From Oligoflexia bacterium (GTDB lineage Bacteria; Bdellovibrionota; UBA1018; CAIMNF01), in NCBI GenBank assembly GCA_903858975.1, contig CAIOKW010000136.1:1-11516 (forward strand): a stretch of DNA of 11,516 bases, given 5' to 3'. The position numbers were made by a program, and so were the translations under genes. A model generated the notes under the pieces. The model did not search any database. It was not told the DNA's origin and saw only the letters and a program-made list of their open reading frames with translations. Shown one piece after another: positions 1 to 7,756 of the stretch (position 1 is its first letter; each line of letters opens with the position of its first letter).

Positions 1-599
1 AGTTCGGGAAGTTCTTGATTCACATTAAGGCTTGGCATTCGGTTGATGCCGCTTACCTTCGCGATTGCTTTTTGAATTAAGCTTAAGTCAGTCACTTCAG
101 CAGAATCAGAATTCGGATCGCGAAAAGATCCAAAATCATTGGTCCAATAATACGGACATTGTTCTTTACCGGTACCTGCGCGCGCAATTCCCATTTCATA
201 GAAGTGCGGGCTCAACATGTTCTTTAAGTGTTCAGGTGAGTAAGCCCACTGAAGAAAAGTTTGCATGGCATCGGAGTTCCCGCAGGCAATGTTCTCTCCG
301 GCATAAGTATAGTTGCTGTATCCCGCATCCTTCATTCTTTGAAAGGGAGAGGTTTGAGCGGTAGGTCCAAAGTGGGTGAGAAAATCTTGTGTTGCCATCC
401 AAGCGCTATGATTTTCAGCGCTTTGCTGAAGGAGAGCTTGGATTTGAAGTTTGGGTAAGTTGAGCGCATTTCTCAGGCCATTGATCAGGTCCAGGAATTT
501 TCCTTCTTCAGGGTCGAGGGGAGCGGCCTGAGCAGAGGCGAGAAAGAATAGCCCTATGCAGGCGATGCTCCATTGGCTCAGTTTTAAAAAGGATCTCAT
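1..599 (-). CDS. Secreted CAP/SCP-domain protein, 3' end outside window
   Basis: This minus-strand frame opens with ATG at 599 and stays open for 199 codons to the left edge, so the C-terminus is missing. Residues 1-25 form a Sec signal peptide with a hydrophobic stretch at about 11-21 and an AQA cleavage site before Ala26. Residues 35-158 match the CAP (cysteine-rich secretory/antigen 5/PR-1) fold: NHSAWMA at 63-69 followed by His76, AGENIACG at 100-107, then W118..SPEH(124)LKNMLSP and the closing YYWTNDFG at 150-157. His76, Glu102 and His124 fit the family's conserved pocket residues. Cys106 and Cys148 could pair as a disulphide. About 40 residues beyond the CAP fold are visible and resemble nothing I know. 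The molecular function of bacterial CAP proteins is mostly unknown. The family and export calls are secure; the ribosome binding site is weak (GGGAG about 13 bases upstream), so the start is slightly less certain. Confidence 0.9.
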   Translation of the reverse strand, partial: MRSFLKLSQWSIACIGLFFLASAQAAPLDPEEGKFLDLINGLRNALNLPKLQIQALLQQSAENHSAWMATQDFLTHFGPTAQTSPFQRMKDAGYSNYTYAGENIACGNSDAMQTFLQWAYSPEHLKNMLSPHFYEMGIARAGTGKEQCPYYWTNDFGSFRDPNSDSAEVTDLSLIQKAIAKVSGINRMPSLNVNQELPE

Positions 600-696
600 G
601 GGGGAAGGTCTACTCCCAGTGGAGAAGGGGTGTAAAGCACAAAATGACAATTTGCGTTATTCTGGACCTAGGCTCGGTTAAATGCGATTTGAGGGC

Positions 697-1017
697 TTAG
701 TCGTGGCTGACTTCAAAGCCTGATTCTTCCCAATCCGGAAAGCCGCCCTCGTCCACGCATGCCAGATTGGTTAGGCCCTGGAGGTTCAGCATTTGAACGG
801 CCATTTCAGCACGACGTCCGGCTCTGCAATAGATATAAACGGTCTTGAAATCTTTTAGTTCCGCATGGTGTTTCATCACCACATCTACCGGTATGTTTTT
901 AGCTCCGGGAACCCGGCCTTCTGCGAACTCGCCAGGGGTTCTGACATCCAAAATCAGCTCATCTTTTTTGAGGTTTTTGAACGCTTCGTGGAGTTCCTGA
1001 ATCGAGAGTGTCTTCAT
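697..1017 (-). CDS. Single-domain rhodanese-like sulfurtransferase
   Basis: A 106-residue protein consisting of one rhodanese domain, without a signal peptide, so probably cytoplasmic. Visible marks are LILDVRTPGEFAEGRVPGAKNIP at 21-43 given here by its key residues (Asp24, Arg26, Glu30, Gly34, Pro37, Gly38, Ala39, Asn41, Pro43) and the active-site loop CRAGRRA at 64-70, where Cys64 would carry the persulfide. The C-terminal GGFPDWEESG (91-100) is the usual closing motif. Size and loop suit the GlpE/PspE type, which move sulfane sulfur from a donor to a thiol or cyanide acceptor; the true partner cannot be read from the sequence. It lies 97 bases upstream of the CAP gene on the same strand and is divergent from gatC. 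No strong Shine-Dalgarno sequence precedes the ATG. Confidence 0.93.
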   Translation of the reverse strand: MKTLSIQELHEAFKNLKKDELILDVRTPGEFAEGRVPGAKNIPVDVVMKHHAELKDFKTVYIYCRAGRRAEMAVQMLNLQGLTNLACVDEGGFPDWEESGFEVSHD

Positions 1018-1034
1018 GCTTTTTAAGCTAACAC

Positions 1035-1040
1035 ATTATG
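1035..1040 (-). promoter_or_regulatory. Possible -10 element for the rhodanese gene
   Basis: Read on the minus strand these bases are CATAAT, five of six matching the sigma-70 -10 consensus. Transcription would start about 11 bases before the rhodanese ATG. No good -35 hexamer sits at 16-18 bases, so the call is weak. The rest of the 83-base divergent gap (1018-1100) must also hold the gatC operon promoter; TATTCT at 1087-1092 is the best -10 there, again without a convincing -35. Confidence 0.25.
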
Positions 1041-1100
1041 CATTGCGCACTCAATTAAATGATCGTCTTTAGAGCCGTTTTATGGCTATTCTAGGGGCCT

Positions 1101-1403
1101 ATGATCGAAGTAAATGAAGGCCTGATTCGGAAAGTAGCCGAGCTCTCCCGCCTTGAGCTGAATGAACAAGAAATTCAAGAATACGTGAAGTCGATTGGCG
1201 ATATTTTAAAACACGTGGATCAGCTCTCTCAGGTGAATACGGATGGAATTGAACCCATGGTTTATGGCGTCGACGATACGCTTCGCTTAAGGCCCGACGA
1301 AGTGATCGAGTTTGGCACCGACGAGCACGGAAAGCCCAAGGTGCTCTCGAGTGCGCCAGAGGTAATGGACGACGGCTACAAAGTTCCACAAATCATCGGT
1401 TAA
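1101..1403 (+). CDS. gatC: Asp/Glu-tRNA amidotransferase subunit C
   Basis: A 100-residue GatC, the usual family length. GatC wraps around GatA and stabilises its contact with GatB in the trimeric amidotransferase that converts Glu-tRNA(Gln) and/or Asp-tRNA(Asn) to the correctly charged tRNAs in the cytoplasm. Family signatures are the N-terminal VAELSRLELNEQEIQEY helix (12-28), ILKHVDQLSQVNTDGIEP (35-52), LRPDEV (63-68) and the C-terminal SSAPE...DGYKVPQII. The ATG follows AGGGG at 1093-1097 with a short 3-base spacing. It is the first gene of the run gatC-gatA-gatB-asmA-ppx, and gatA begins 11 bases after its stop. Confidence 0.97.
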   Translation: MIEVNEGLIRKVAELSRLELNEQEIQEYVKSIGDILKHVDQLSQVNTDGIEPMVYGVDDTLRLRPDEVIEFGTDEHGKPKVLSSAPEVMDDGYKVPQIIG

Positions 1404-1414
1404 GAGGATCAAAG

Positions 1415-2881
1415 ATGAGTAACACTAAAACCATTCGTGAGATTCATGATGCGTTTGATGCGGGAATCACAAATCCGCTCGCTCTCACCCAAGCGTTCTA
1501 TTCCAAAATTGATCAAAGCAAGCATAACGCGTTTATCACCCTTTGTAAGGATCGCGCGCTTAAGCAAGCTGAGCAATTGACCCAAGATTTAAAATCCAAG
1601 CACGGAGGAAAAGTACCCCGTGGAACCCATCCTCTCTATGGGATACCCCTTGGGATCAAAGATGTTCTGACGATGGATGGGGTACGCACTACGGCCGCAT
1701 CGAAGATGCTCGACAATTATATTTCTCCCTACACGGCAACGGCAGTTCAAAAGTTAGAAAATGCCGGCGCAATTTCGCTCGGAAAACTCAATATGGACGA
1801 ATTTGCGATGGGAAGCTCTAACGAGAACTCTGCCTACGGCAATGTTCTTCATCCCACTCATCCTGACCGAGTTCCCGGTGGGTCCAGTGGTGGATCAGGA
1901 ACCGCAGTGGCCGCCGATCTTTGTGTTGCAGCTCTCGGGACCGATACCGGCGGCTCGATTCGCTTGCCCGCATCTTTTTGTGGAATTGTGGGAATGAAGC
2001 CCACCTATGGACGTATTTCACGATATGGACAAATTGCATTTGCATCTTCCTTAGATCAAATTGGGCCAATGACGAAGTCGGTTGAAGATGCGGCGCTCTT
2101 GACTCAAGTGATGTCAGGTGTGGACATGTATGATTCAACGACCGCAGATCAACCAGTCGAGGATTGGGTCAAGGTGGTTCGTGATACCGCCGCAAACCCA
2201 TCACCTCAGGGAATGCGAATTGGGGTACCCAAAGAGTATTTTATCGACGGAATTGATTCTGAAGTTCGTCAGGCCATCGAAGACACGATTGAAAAACTAA
2301 AAGCCCAAGGAGCAGAAATTGTTCCGGTATCCCTTCCTCATACCGAATATGCGGTTGCGACCTACTATGTGGTTGCGGTGAGTGAGGCCTCTTCCAATCT
2401 TTCTCGTTATGATGGAGTCCGTTTTGGTGTGCGTCCCAAAGCAGCGATGGAAGCGGGATCACCGGCCGAGTTTTATAAAAAGGTTCGCGCAAATTTTGGA
2501 GCTGAAGTAAAGCGCCGGATTATCCTGGGAACCTTCGCGCTCTCCAGCGGTTATTATGATGCTTATTATCGCAAAGCAGGCCAAGTTCGTCGTCTCATGC
2601 GAAATGATTTCGAAGCTGCGTTCAAGAATGTGGATGTGATCGTTTCTCCAGTGGCGCCGACCACCGCCTTTAAGATCGGTGAAAAAGCAAAGAATCCACT
2701 CCAGATGTATTTAACGGATATTTTTACCATCCCAGCTTCCATGGCGGGACTTCCCGCGATGAGTGTGCCAGTTGCGAAAGATCATCAAGGACTTTCCATT
2801 GGGATGCATTTGATTGCACCTCGATTTAAGGAAGGTGTCCTTTTAAAAGCAGCAACCATTGTAGAGAGGATCTCATCATGA
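1415..2881 (+). CDS. gatA: Asp/Glu-tRNA amidotransferase subunit A (glutaminase)
   Basis: A 488-residue amidase-signature enzyme of normal GatA length. It hydrolyses glutamine and releases ammonia, which is channelled to GatB for amidation of the tRNA-bound Glu or Asp. The Ser-cisSer-Lys triad is complete: Lys82 in PLGIKDV, Ser157 in PGGSSGGSGTA and Ser181 in DTGGSIRLPAS. The spacings of 75 and 24 residues are those I recall for the Staphylococcus aureus enzyme. GMKPTYGRISRYG (193-205) and FASSLDQIGP further support GatA rather than a generic amidase. The ATG at 1415 follows AGAGG at 1403-1407, which overlaps the gatC stop codon. Its TGA overlaps the gatB start as ATGA, which suggests translational coupling and matched amounts of the subunits. 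Confidence 0.98.
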   Translation: MSNTKTIREIHDAFDAGITNPLALTQAFYSKIDQSKHNAFITLCKDRALKQAEQLTQDLKSKHGGKVPRGTHPLYGIPLGIKDVLTMDGVRTTAASKMLDNYISPYTATAVQKLENAGAISLGKLNMDEFAMGSSNENSAYGNVLHPTHPDRVPGGSSGGSGTAVAADLCVAALGTDTGGSIRLPASFCGIVGMKPTYGRISRYGQIAFASSLDQIGPMTKSVEDAALLTQVMSGVDMYDSTTADQPVEDWVKVVRDTAANPSPQGMRIGVPKEYFIDGIDSEVRQAIEDTIEKLKAQGAEIVPVSLPHTEYAVATYYVVAVSEASSNLSRYDGVRFGVRPKAAMEAGSPAEFYKKVRANFGAEVKRRIILGTFALSSGYYDAYYRKAGQVRRLMRNDFEAAFKNVDVIVSPVAPTTAFKIGEKAKNPLQMYLTDIFTIPASMAGLPAMSVPVAKDHQGLSIGMHLIAPRFKEGVLLKAATIVERISS

Positions 2882-4377
2882 GCCTTACTCATCTTGGAAT
2901 TCCTGTAGACCAAAATACCGAATTCGAAACCGTCATCGGACTTGAAGTTCACGTTCAGTTGGCTACGAACTCAAAACAGTTCTCGACCGCGCGTGCACGA
3001 CTCGAGGCAGGCAAGTCCGTTACGGATGAAGCGGTAAACTCAAATACGACTCCGGTCTGCGCCGGGCATCCCGGAACGCTCCCCGCCTTAAATAAAACTG
3101 CCGTGGAGTATGCGATCAGAACAGGGCTCGCTACCGATTGTAAGATTAATCTCAAGAGCATCTTTGCGCGAAAGCATTATTTCTATCCGGATCTTCCTAA
3201 GGGATATCAGATTTCTCAATTTGATCTTCCTATTTGTGAACATGGCCACTTAGATGTGGAGCTCGGCGAAACCGGTGAGGTGACAAAAAGGATCGGAATC
3301 ACTCGTATTCACATGGAAGAAGATGCAGGGAAAAACGTTCACATGTCTGGATTTAGTTTGGTGAACTTAAATCGAGCAGGCGTTCCCTTGGTTGAAGTGG
3401 TGAGTGAGCCAGACATGCGAAGCCCTGCAGAAGCAGGAGCATATCTTCGTAAGCTTTACGCCATTGTGACCTGTTTGGGTGTTTGTGATGGCAATCTTCA
3501 AGAAGGAAACTTCCGCTGTGATGCCAACGTGTCCATTCGTCCGAAGGGCGCAAAAGGTTTTGGAACACGAGCTGAAATCAAGAACGTGAACTCCTTCCGA
3601 TTTGTAGAGAAGGCGATTGAGTTTGAAGTAGAACGCCAGCGCCAAGTGATTCTTTCGGGTGACAAAGTCATTCAAGAAACCAGACTTTACGATTCTCAAA
3701 AGAATCAAACCTTCTCAATGAGAACAAAAGAGGAAGCGGAAGACTACCGCTACTTCCCGGATCCAGATTTGCCACCTCTCGTGATCTCACAAGCAACGGT
3801 CGATGCGATCAAGGCTGCTCTTCCGGAGCTTCCGGATCAAAAACGAGATCGCTATATTAAAGATTACGGTCTCTCTCGCTACGATGCAGGCGCCTTGTCT
3901 TCAACCCAGTCGCTCGGTCAATTCTTTGAATTGGCAGTAAAACTTTCAGGGACCGAACTCGCGAAGTCGCTCGCGAATCTTTTAATCGGAGAAGCGGCCC
4001 GTCTGATTAATGATGCGGGAATCGAAATCCAGGACTCAAAGTTTGAACCCAAAGCCTTTGCAGATCTTGTAAAAGCGATCGCGGATAAAACGATTTCCGT
4101 GACTGCTGCAAAGCAAATCATCACTATTCTCTATACTGAGGGTGGGGATGTTGGATCAATCATTGATCGAGAAGGTTTAAAGCAGGTGAGTGATCTGTCT
4201 CTTCTTGAGCCCATCATCGAGCAGATCATAGCCGCAAACCCGAAACAGCTTGAAGATTACCGATCTGGAAAAGATAAACTCCTTGGATTCTTTGTGGGTC
4301 AAGCAATGAAGGCAACCCAAGGGAAAGCGAATCCAGCTCTTCTTCAAGAACTCGTTACCAAAAAACTAAAAGGATAA
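2878..4377 (+). CDS. gatB: Asp/Glu-tRNA amidotransferase subunit B
   Basis: A 499-residue GatB, slightly longer than the roughly 475 residues common in the family. It is the tRNA-binding kinase/transamidase subunit: it phosphorylates the misacylated Glu or Asp with ATP and then amidates it with ammonia from GatA. Visible motifs are ETVIGLEVHVQL (17-28), HYFYPDLPKGYQISQFDLPI (100-119), MEEDAGKNVH (146-155), LNRAGVPLVEVVSEPD (164-179), GNFRCDANVSIRP (210-222) and YRYFPDPDLPPL, with a GatB/YqeY tail domain after about residue 350. The N-terminal zinc-knuckle region is degenerate: the segment where many homologues carry a CxC and a CxxC pair has only Cys61. The start uses AGAGAGGA at 2863-2870 with seven bases of spacing. 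The last codons contain the AGGA that serves the next gene. Confidence 0.98.
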   Translation: MSLTHLGIPVDQNTEFETVIGLEVHVQLATNSKQFSTARARLEAGKSVTDEAVNSNTTPVCAGHPGTLPALNKTAVEYAIRTGLATDCKINLKSIFARKHYFYPDLPKGYQISQFDLPICEHGHLDVELGETGEVTKRIGITRIHMEEDAGKNVHMSGFSLVNLNRAGVPLVEVVSEPDMRSPAEAGAYLRKLYAIVTCLGVCDGNLQEGNFRCDANVSIRPKGAKGFGTRAEIKNVNSFRFVEKAIEFEVERQRQVILSGDKVIQETRLYDSQKNQTFSMRTKEEAEDYRYFPDPDLPPLVISQATVDAIKAALPELPDQKRDRYIKDYGLSRYDAGALSSTQSLGQFFELAVKLSGTELAKSLANLLIGEAARLINDAGIEIQDSKFEPKAFADLVKAIADKTISVTAAKQIITILYTEGGDVGSIIDREGLKQVSDLSLLEPIIEQIIAANPKQLEDYRSGKDKLLGFFVGQAMKATQGKANPALLQELVTKKLKG

Positions 4378-4383
4378 CTTCGA

Positions 4384-6729
4384 ATGAAAAAAGTATTTAA
4401 GATTCTAGGTTCACTTGCTTCACTAATGTTGATCGCGATTCTCACGATTCCATTTTTTATTAACGTGGATAAATTTCGCCCACAAATAGTGAAGGCGGCA
4501 AGTGAGCAGCTCAATGGATCACTTGAGCTCGGTCAGTTGAAACTGTCCCTCTGGGGGAAGGTTCATGTAGGTGTTGATGGACTTAAAATTCTTGATTCAT
4601 CAAAAAAAGAAGTCGTGTCAGTGAAAGACGCCTCTTTTGATATGCCCTATATGTCAGTTCTTTCGGGATCACCGCTCATTACGCTCGTGATGAAGCAGCC
4701 GATGATCAGAGTGCTCAAGGATAAAGATGGAAAGTTAAACGTTCTATCCTTGATGAAGAGCGCCCCAACCTCAGCGACAGCTCCACAGAGCAGCAGTGCT
4801 CCCGTAAATCAAATTGAACTTCCAGCGATGGCAGTGAATGCCCACTTTGGGATCTATGTTGAAGATGCAACCCTGGTTTATCAGGATCAAGCGAAAGCGC
4901 TAACCAACACGGTGGATAAACTGAACTTACGAGTGAAAGATTTTTCACTCTCTCGAAAAACAGAGCTCGAGCTTTGGGCTGAACTTAAGACAAAAATGGG
5001 AACAGACCTTACGGTAGAAGGACCGCTTAAGCTCAATGCAGAGTTGAAGCCCGAAATTTCGGGTGGGGAATTTAAGAGTGCAAGCGTGGATGCGAGTTTT
5101 TCAGCTGATGACCTTATGATGGAGAAAGGTGCCCTTTTCATTAAAAAGAAGGGAGTCCCGACGCATTTTAAGTTTAACGCAAGCCTCGACCAGAATTCTT
5201 TGAAGTTAAAAGAAGCAGTTCTTCAGTTCCACAATGCAGAAGTGGAGGTTTCAGGATCATTCAACAAAGACACGGGGGCAGACTTTAAATTCAACACGAA
5301 GCCCGTGGATCTGAAGTCATGGTCCGAGTTGATCCCAATGTTGAAGGAGTATGAACTAGAAGGAAAGCTGGGGCTTCAGGGTGAAGTCAAAGGTAAGGTT
5401 GAGGCCATCAACTATGCCGCAAAAATGACTGTCGAAAATCTCTCCGCAAAGGGACCGAACCTGAAAGCCAAACCAGTGATCAATGGGCTCGTGCAAGTAG
5501 CGACCGATCGAATTGAGAAATTTGCATTTGATTTAAAGGGGCCAGGGAATGAAATGCTTTTAGAAGGAAAATTGATTTCTTTCACAAAGCCTCAAGTGAG
5601 CTTTAGTTTCACTTCTCCCAAAGGGATGGACCTCGATCAGTGGATTGAGTTTCCAAAACCTGAAGTTGCAGCCAAGGGTGCAGGGGGATCAAAGGCAAGC
5701 CCGGAGTCTAAGGGTGCTGTTGCTGCTGATTTCGATGCAATGTTGGACCCGCTTCGCTCGAATGAAATGCTAAAAGACATGAGTGTGGATGGAGTGATTG
5801 GGCTCTCATTTGTGAAAGCAAAAGGATTCAAAATTGAAGATATTGCTGCAAAATTTCAAATGAAAAATCTTATCCTCGCGCTGACGGGAGTGCGGATGAA
5901 AATGTTTGAGGGTCTCATGACGGGCTCATTTTCAACTGACCTGAAACCGAAGGCCCCACTCTATAATATGAGTTTCGCATTAAGTGGTTTGGATATGTCA
6001 AAGGCAGTGGAGTCTCAGTTTACCTCGTTCAAGGATACGCTATCAGGTAAAGTGAGCGCTTCGATTCAGGGTGGCGGAGCGAGCTTTAACCCAGACACAG
6101 CCAAACTAAAATTACAGATGAAGGGTGACTTTAAGATCGTCAATGCAGCTTTTGCATCGATGGATATTGCGAAAATCGCGAATGAAGCCATTAACGGCGC
6201 CCTTGCAAAGATTGCAGATAAGATTCCTCTTTTGAAGGGGAAGTCCTTGCACGTTAAATCCAATGGTGAATCTAAATACGATTTGATCTCAAGCAATTTC
6301 ACCATCAATCAAGGTGTTTTGGATGCCCCTAATTTTGTTGCCAAGGCGGCTACGAAAAGGGGCGTGGATTTGAAGGGTGCAACCAAAATGGGAATCCTGG
6401 ATCAGTCCATCGATGCAAAATGGGAATTGATTGATGCCCAGAGAGTGACAGGAGCCGATCAGCTTTCAGTCGAGATTGCAGGGAAAACGATTAGTAACTT
6501 CTTAGCAAAAAGTGAGAAGGATCCGGTCATTCTACCGATCACGGTCGGATGTAAATGGAGCGCCCCATGTGTGAGTTATACCCAAGTGCCAGAGTACTTG
6601 GCGGGTGTGGTTGCAGGCAGGTTGAGTCATGTGGCACAGGACACAGTGAAAGAAAAAGTGAAGGATGCTGTTAAAGGAGCCCTTCAACAAGGTGTCGGTA
6701 ATGCATTAAAAGGACTCTTCGGCCACTAA
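4384..6729 (+). CDS. AsmA family envelope protein
   Basis: A 781-residue protein with one N-terminal membrane segment (about 7-26), after which the chain should lie in the periplasm. The N-terminus (FFINVDKFRPQI, then LNGSLELGQLKLSLWGKV) is the AsmA-family entry, followed by a long run of alternating beta-strand-like segments. The C-terminal part (about 570-710, with LSGKVSASIQGGGASF and SSNFTINQGVLDAPNF) matches the usual AsmA closing domain. A Gly/Ala/Ser/Lys-rich linker lies at about 425-448, and the end has two close cysteines (723, 729) and a Lys/Ala-rich amphipathic helix. AsmA-like proteins (AsmA, YhdP, TamB, YdbH) are linked to lipid movement and outer-membrane homeostasis; which role applies here cannot be read. 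The ATG at 4384 has AGGA at 4371-4374, nine bases away and inside the gatB end, so it is probably co-translated with gatB. Confidence 0.9.
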   Translation: MKKVFKILGSLASLMLIAILTIPFFINVDKFRPQIVKAASEQLNGSLELGQLKLSLWGKVHVGVDGLKILDSSKKEVVSVKDASFDMPYMSVLSGSPLITLVMKQPMIRVLKDKDGKLNVLSLMKSAPTSATAPQSSSAPVNQIELPAMAVNAHFGIYVEDATLVYQDQAKALTNTVDKLNLRVKDFSLSRKTELELWAELKTKMGTDLTVEGPLKLNAELKPEISGGEFKSASVDASFSADDLMMEKGALFIKKKGVPTHFKFNASLDQNSLKLKEAVLQFHNAEVEVSGSFNKDTGADFKFNTKPVDLKSWSELIPMLKEYELEGKLGLQGEVKGKVEAINYAAKMTVENLSAKGPNLKAKPVINGLVQVATDRIEKFAFDLKGPGNEMLLEGKLISFTKPQVSFSFTSPKGMDLDQWIEFPKPEVAAKGAGGSKASPESKGAVAADFDAMLDPLRSNEMLKDMSVDGVIGLSFVKAKGFKIEDIAAKFQMKNLILALTGVRMKMFEGLMTGSFSTDLKPKAPLYNMSFALSGLDMSKAVESQFTSFKDTLSGKVSASIQGGGASFNPDTAKLKLQMKGDFKIVNAAFASMDIAKIANEAINGALAKIADKIPLLKGKSLHVKSNGESKYDLISSNFTINQGVLDAPNFVAKAATKRGVDLKGATKMGILDQSIDAKWELIDAQRVTGADQLSVEIAGKTISNFLAKSEKDPVILPITVGCKWSAPCVSYTQVPEYLAGVVAGRLSHVAQDTVKEKVKDAVKGALQQGVGNALKGLFGH

Positions 6730-6739
6730 AAGGATAATT

Positions 6740-7666
6740 ATGAAACGCGCATCAATTGATCTTGGAACGAATACGTGTCTCCTTCTGATAAAAGAAGAGA
6801 CCCCCTCGGGGGAACGAATTCTTCATGACGAGTCCAACGTGGTTCGCTTAGGGCAAGGCGTTGCTCAGAGCGGTTTGCTCGGCGAAGATGCGATGGCGCG
6901 GGCTAGAGCCTGCCTTGCACGCTATGTTGAAACGGCAAAGTCTTTCGGTGTTAATCCACAGCAGATTCTAGCGGTAGGAACCGCGCAAGCACGAGACGCG
7001 AGCAACGCGCACGATTTCTTCACAGATCTAGAGAAGACGCTCGGACTCCATTTTAGAGTCCTGACGGGCGATGAAGAGGCGAAGGCGACCTTTTTGGGGG
7101 CAACACTTCCTTCCATTTCTCCCACCACGATGGTGGTGATGGATATTGGAGGCGGGAGCACTGAGCTGGTTGCGATGCCTGAGTCAAACGGGAACATCTG
7201 GGGAGAGAGTCTTCCGATTGGGGCAGTGAAGATCACTGAGAAATTTCTACCCTCAGACCCGGTCACAGACGAGGAGTTTTGGGCGGCAGAAGAGGCGATC
7301 AATCAGTCCTTGTCTCGAATGAAATCGTGGAGAGATTCTCTCGATCAAAAAATTTCGGGTAGACCAAGTTTTGTCGCGGTTGCGGGTACCGCGGTGACTT
7401 TGGCGATGTTACAGCTTGAAATGAAAGAGTTTAAAAGCGCGGAACTTGACGGAGTTAAAATCACCCGAGGGGATGCCCATCGACTCGTGGAAGAGCTGAA
7501 GTGGAGATCTGTAGCGGAACGGAAAACCATGACCGGAATGGAAGTGAAACGTGCAGATGTCATTTTGGCAGGAGCCCTGATTTTTTGGAGAGTCATGGAA
7601 GAGCTCCGATTTGATGAGGCCTTGATTTCGACTCGAGGGCTCCGTTATGGAGTGTTTTCGCTTTAA
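6740..7666 (+). CDS. Ppx/GppA family phosphatase (short form)
   Basis: A 308-residue member of the ASKHA-fold exopolyphosphatase / guanosine pentaphosphatase family. Phosphate-binding loop 1 is IDLGTNTCLLLI (6-17); loop 2 is MDIGGGSTELV (134-144); TGDEEAKATFLGA (109-121) carries the probable catalytic glutamate, and AVAGTAVTLAML (about 213-224) is the adenosine-side motif. The length corresponds to the two-lobed core without the C-terminal HD-like extension of Escherichia coli Ppx and GppA. Activity on polyphosphate and on pppGpp cannot be told apart from sequence alone. The ATG follows AGGA at 6731-6734 with five bases of spacing and only 10 bases after the asmA-like stop, so it closes the gatCAB-asmA run. 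No hairpin with a T-run follows it. Confidence 0.94.
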   Translation: MKRASIDLGTNTCLLLIKEETPSGERILHDESNVVRLGQGVAQSGLLGEDAMARARACLARYVETAKSFGVNPQQILAVGTAQARDASNAHDFFTDLEKTLGLHFRVLTGDEEAKATFLGATLPSISPTTMVVMDIGGGSTELVAMPESNGNIWGESLPIGAVKITEKFLPSDPVTDEEFWAAEEAINQSLSRMKSWRDSLDQKISGRPSFVAVAGTAVTLAMLQLEMKEFKSAELDGVKITRGDAHRLVEELKWRSVAERKTMTGMEVKRADVILAGALIFWRVMEELRFDEALISTRGLRYGVFSL

Positions 7667-7682
7667 AGGGCGCGATCGGTAA

Positions 7683-7747
7683 ATGAAATTCATGGATTTG
7701 GCGCGGTTGGCGGGATTCTTCTTGTAGGCTGCGCCACTTCAGTTTAG
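7683..7747 (+). pseudogene. Possible relic of a lipoprotein signal sequence
   Basis: In the gap after ppx an ATG at 7683 opens a 14-codon frame (MKFMDLARLAGFFL, stop at 7725). The frame one step over then reads AVGGILLVGCATSV to a TAG at 7745. Joined by a one-base shift in the GCGGG stretch near 7709-7713, the two halves would read as a lipoprotein signal peptide with a lipobox (LVGC at 7721-7732) and then stop almost at once. This could be the stub of a decayed gene or chance in a short GC-rich stretch. The second half happens to be in frame with ppx beyond its TAA. Confidence 0.18.
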
Positions 7748-7750
7748 AAA
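7722..7750 (+). promoter_or_regulatory. Weak candidate promoter for the S28 peptidase gene
   Basis: TTGTAG (7722-7727) and TAGAAA (7745-7750) are separated by 17 bases and match the sigma-70 consensus in three and four of six positions. A start site about seven bases downstream would fall on the ATG at 7757, which would give a leaderless message; this would agree with the lack of any Shine-Dalgarno sequence in the bases before the ATG. Both matches are modest, and transcription could instead continue from ppx. Confidence 0.25.
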
Positions 7751-7756
7751 TGCCCC

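Noticed and set aside
540..599. Lipobox reading of the CAP protein N-terminus (SIAC, Cys14)
   Set aside because: Position -3 is Ser and the hydrophobic stretch continues past the cysteine to an AQA site, so ordinary signal peptidase I cleavage fits better.
661..696. CCTAGG-centred palindrome downstream of the rhodanese gene
   Set aside because: The symmetry does not extend beyond the six-base core and no T-run follows, so there is no basis for a terminator or binding-site call.
1072..1088. AGCC-GTTTTAT-GGCT inverted repeat before gatC
   Set aside because: Only four base pairs, no extension and no T-run; too short to call a terminator or operator.
1099..1389. 96-codon minus-strand frame opposite gatC
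   Set aside because: It lies wholly antisense to a certain gene, its protein is Arg-rich without family resemblance, and it has no ribosome binding site; it is a shadow frame.
6922..7302. 126-codon minus-strand frame opposite ppx/gppA
   Set aside because: Antisense to a well-supported gene with Ser/Val-rich low-information content, as expected from the codon pattern of the real gene.
7667..7747. Stop-codon read-through extension of Ppx/GppA
   Set aside because: The frame stays open for 26 codons after the TAA, but no recoding signal is visible and the protein already has its full family length.
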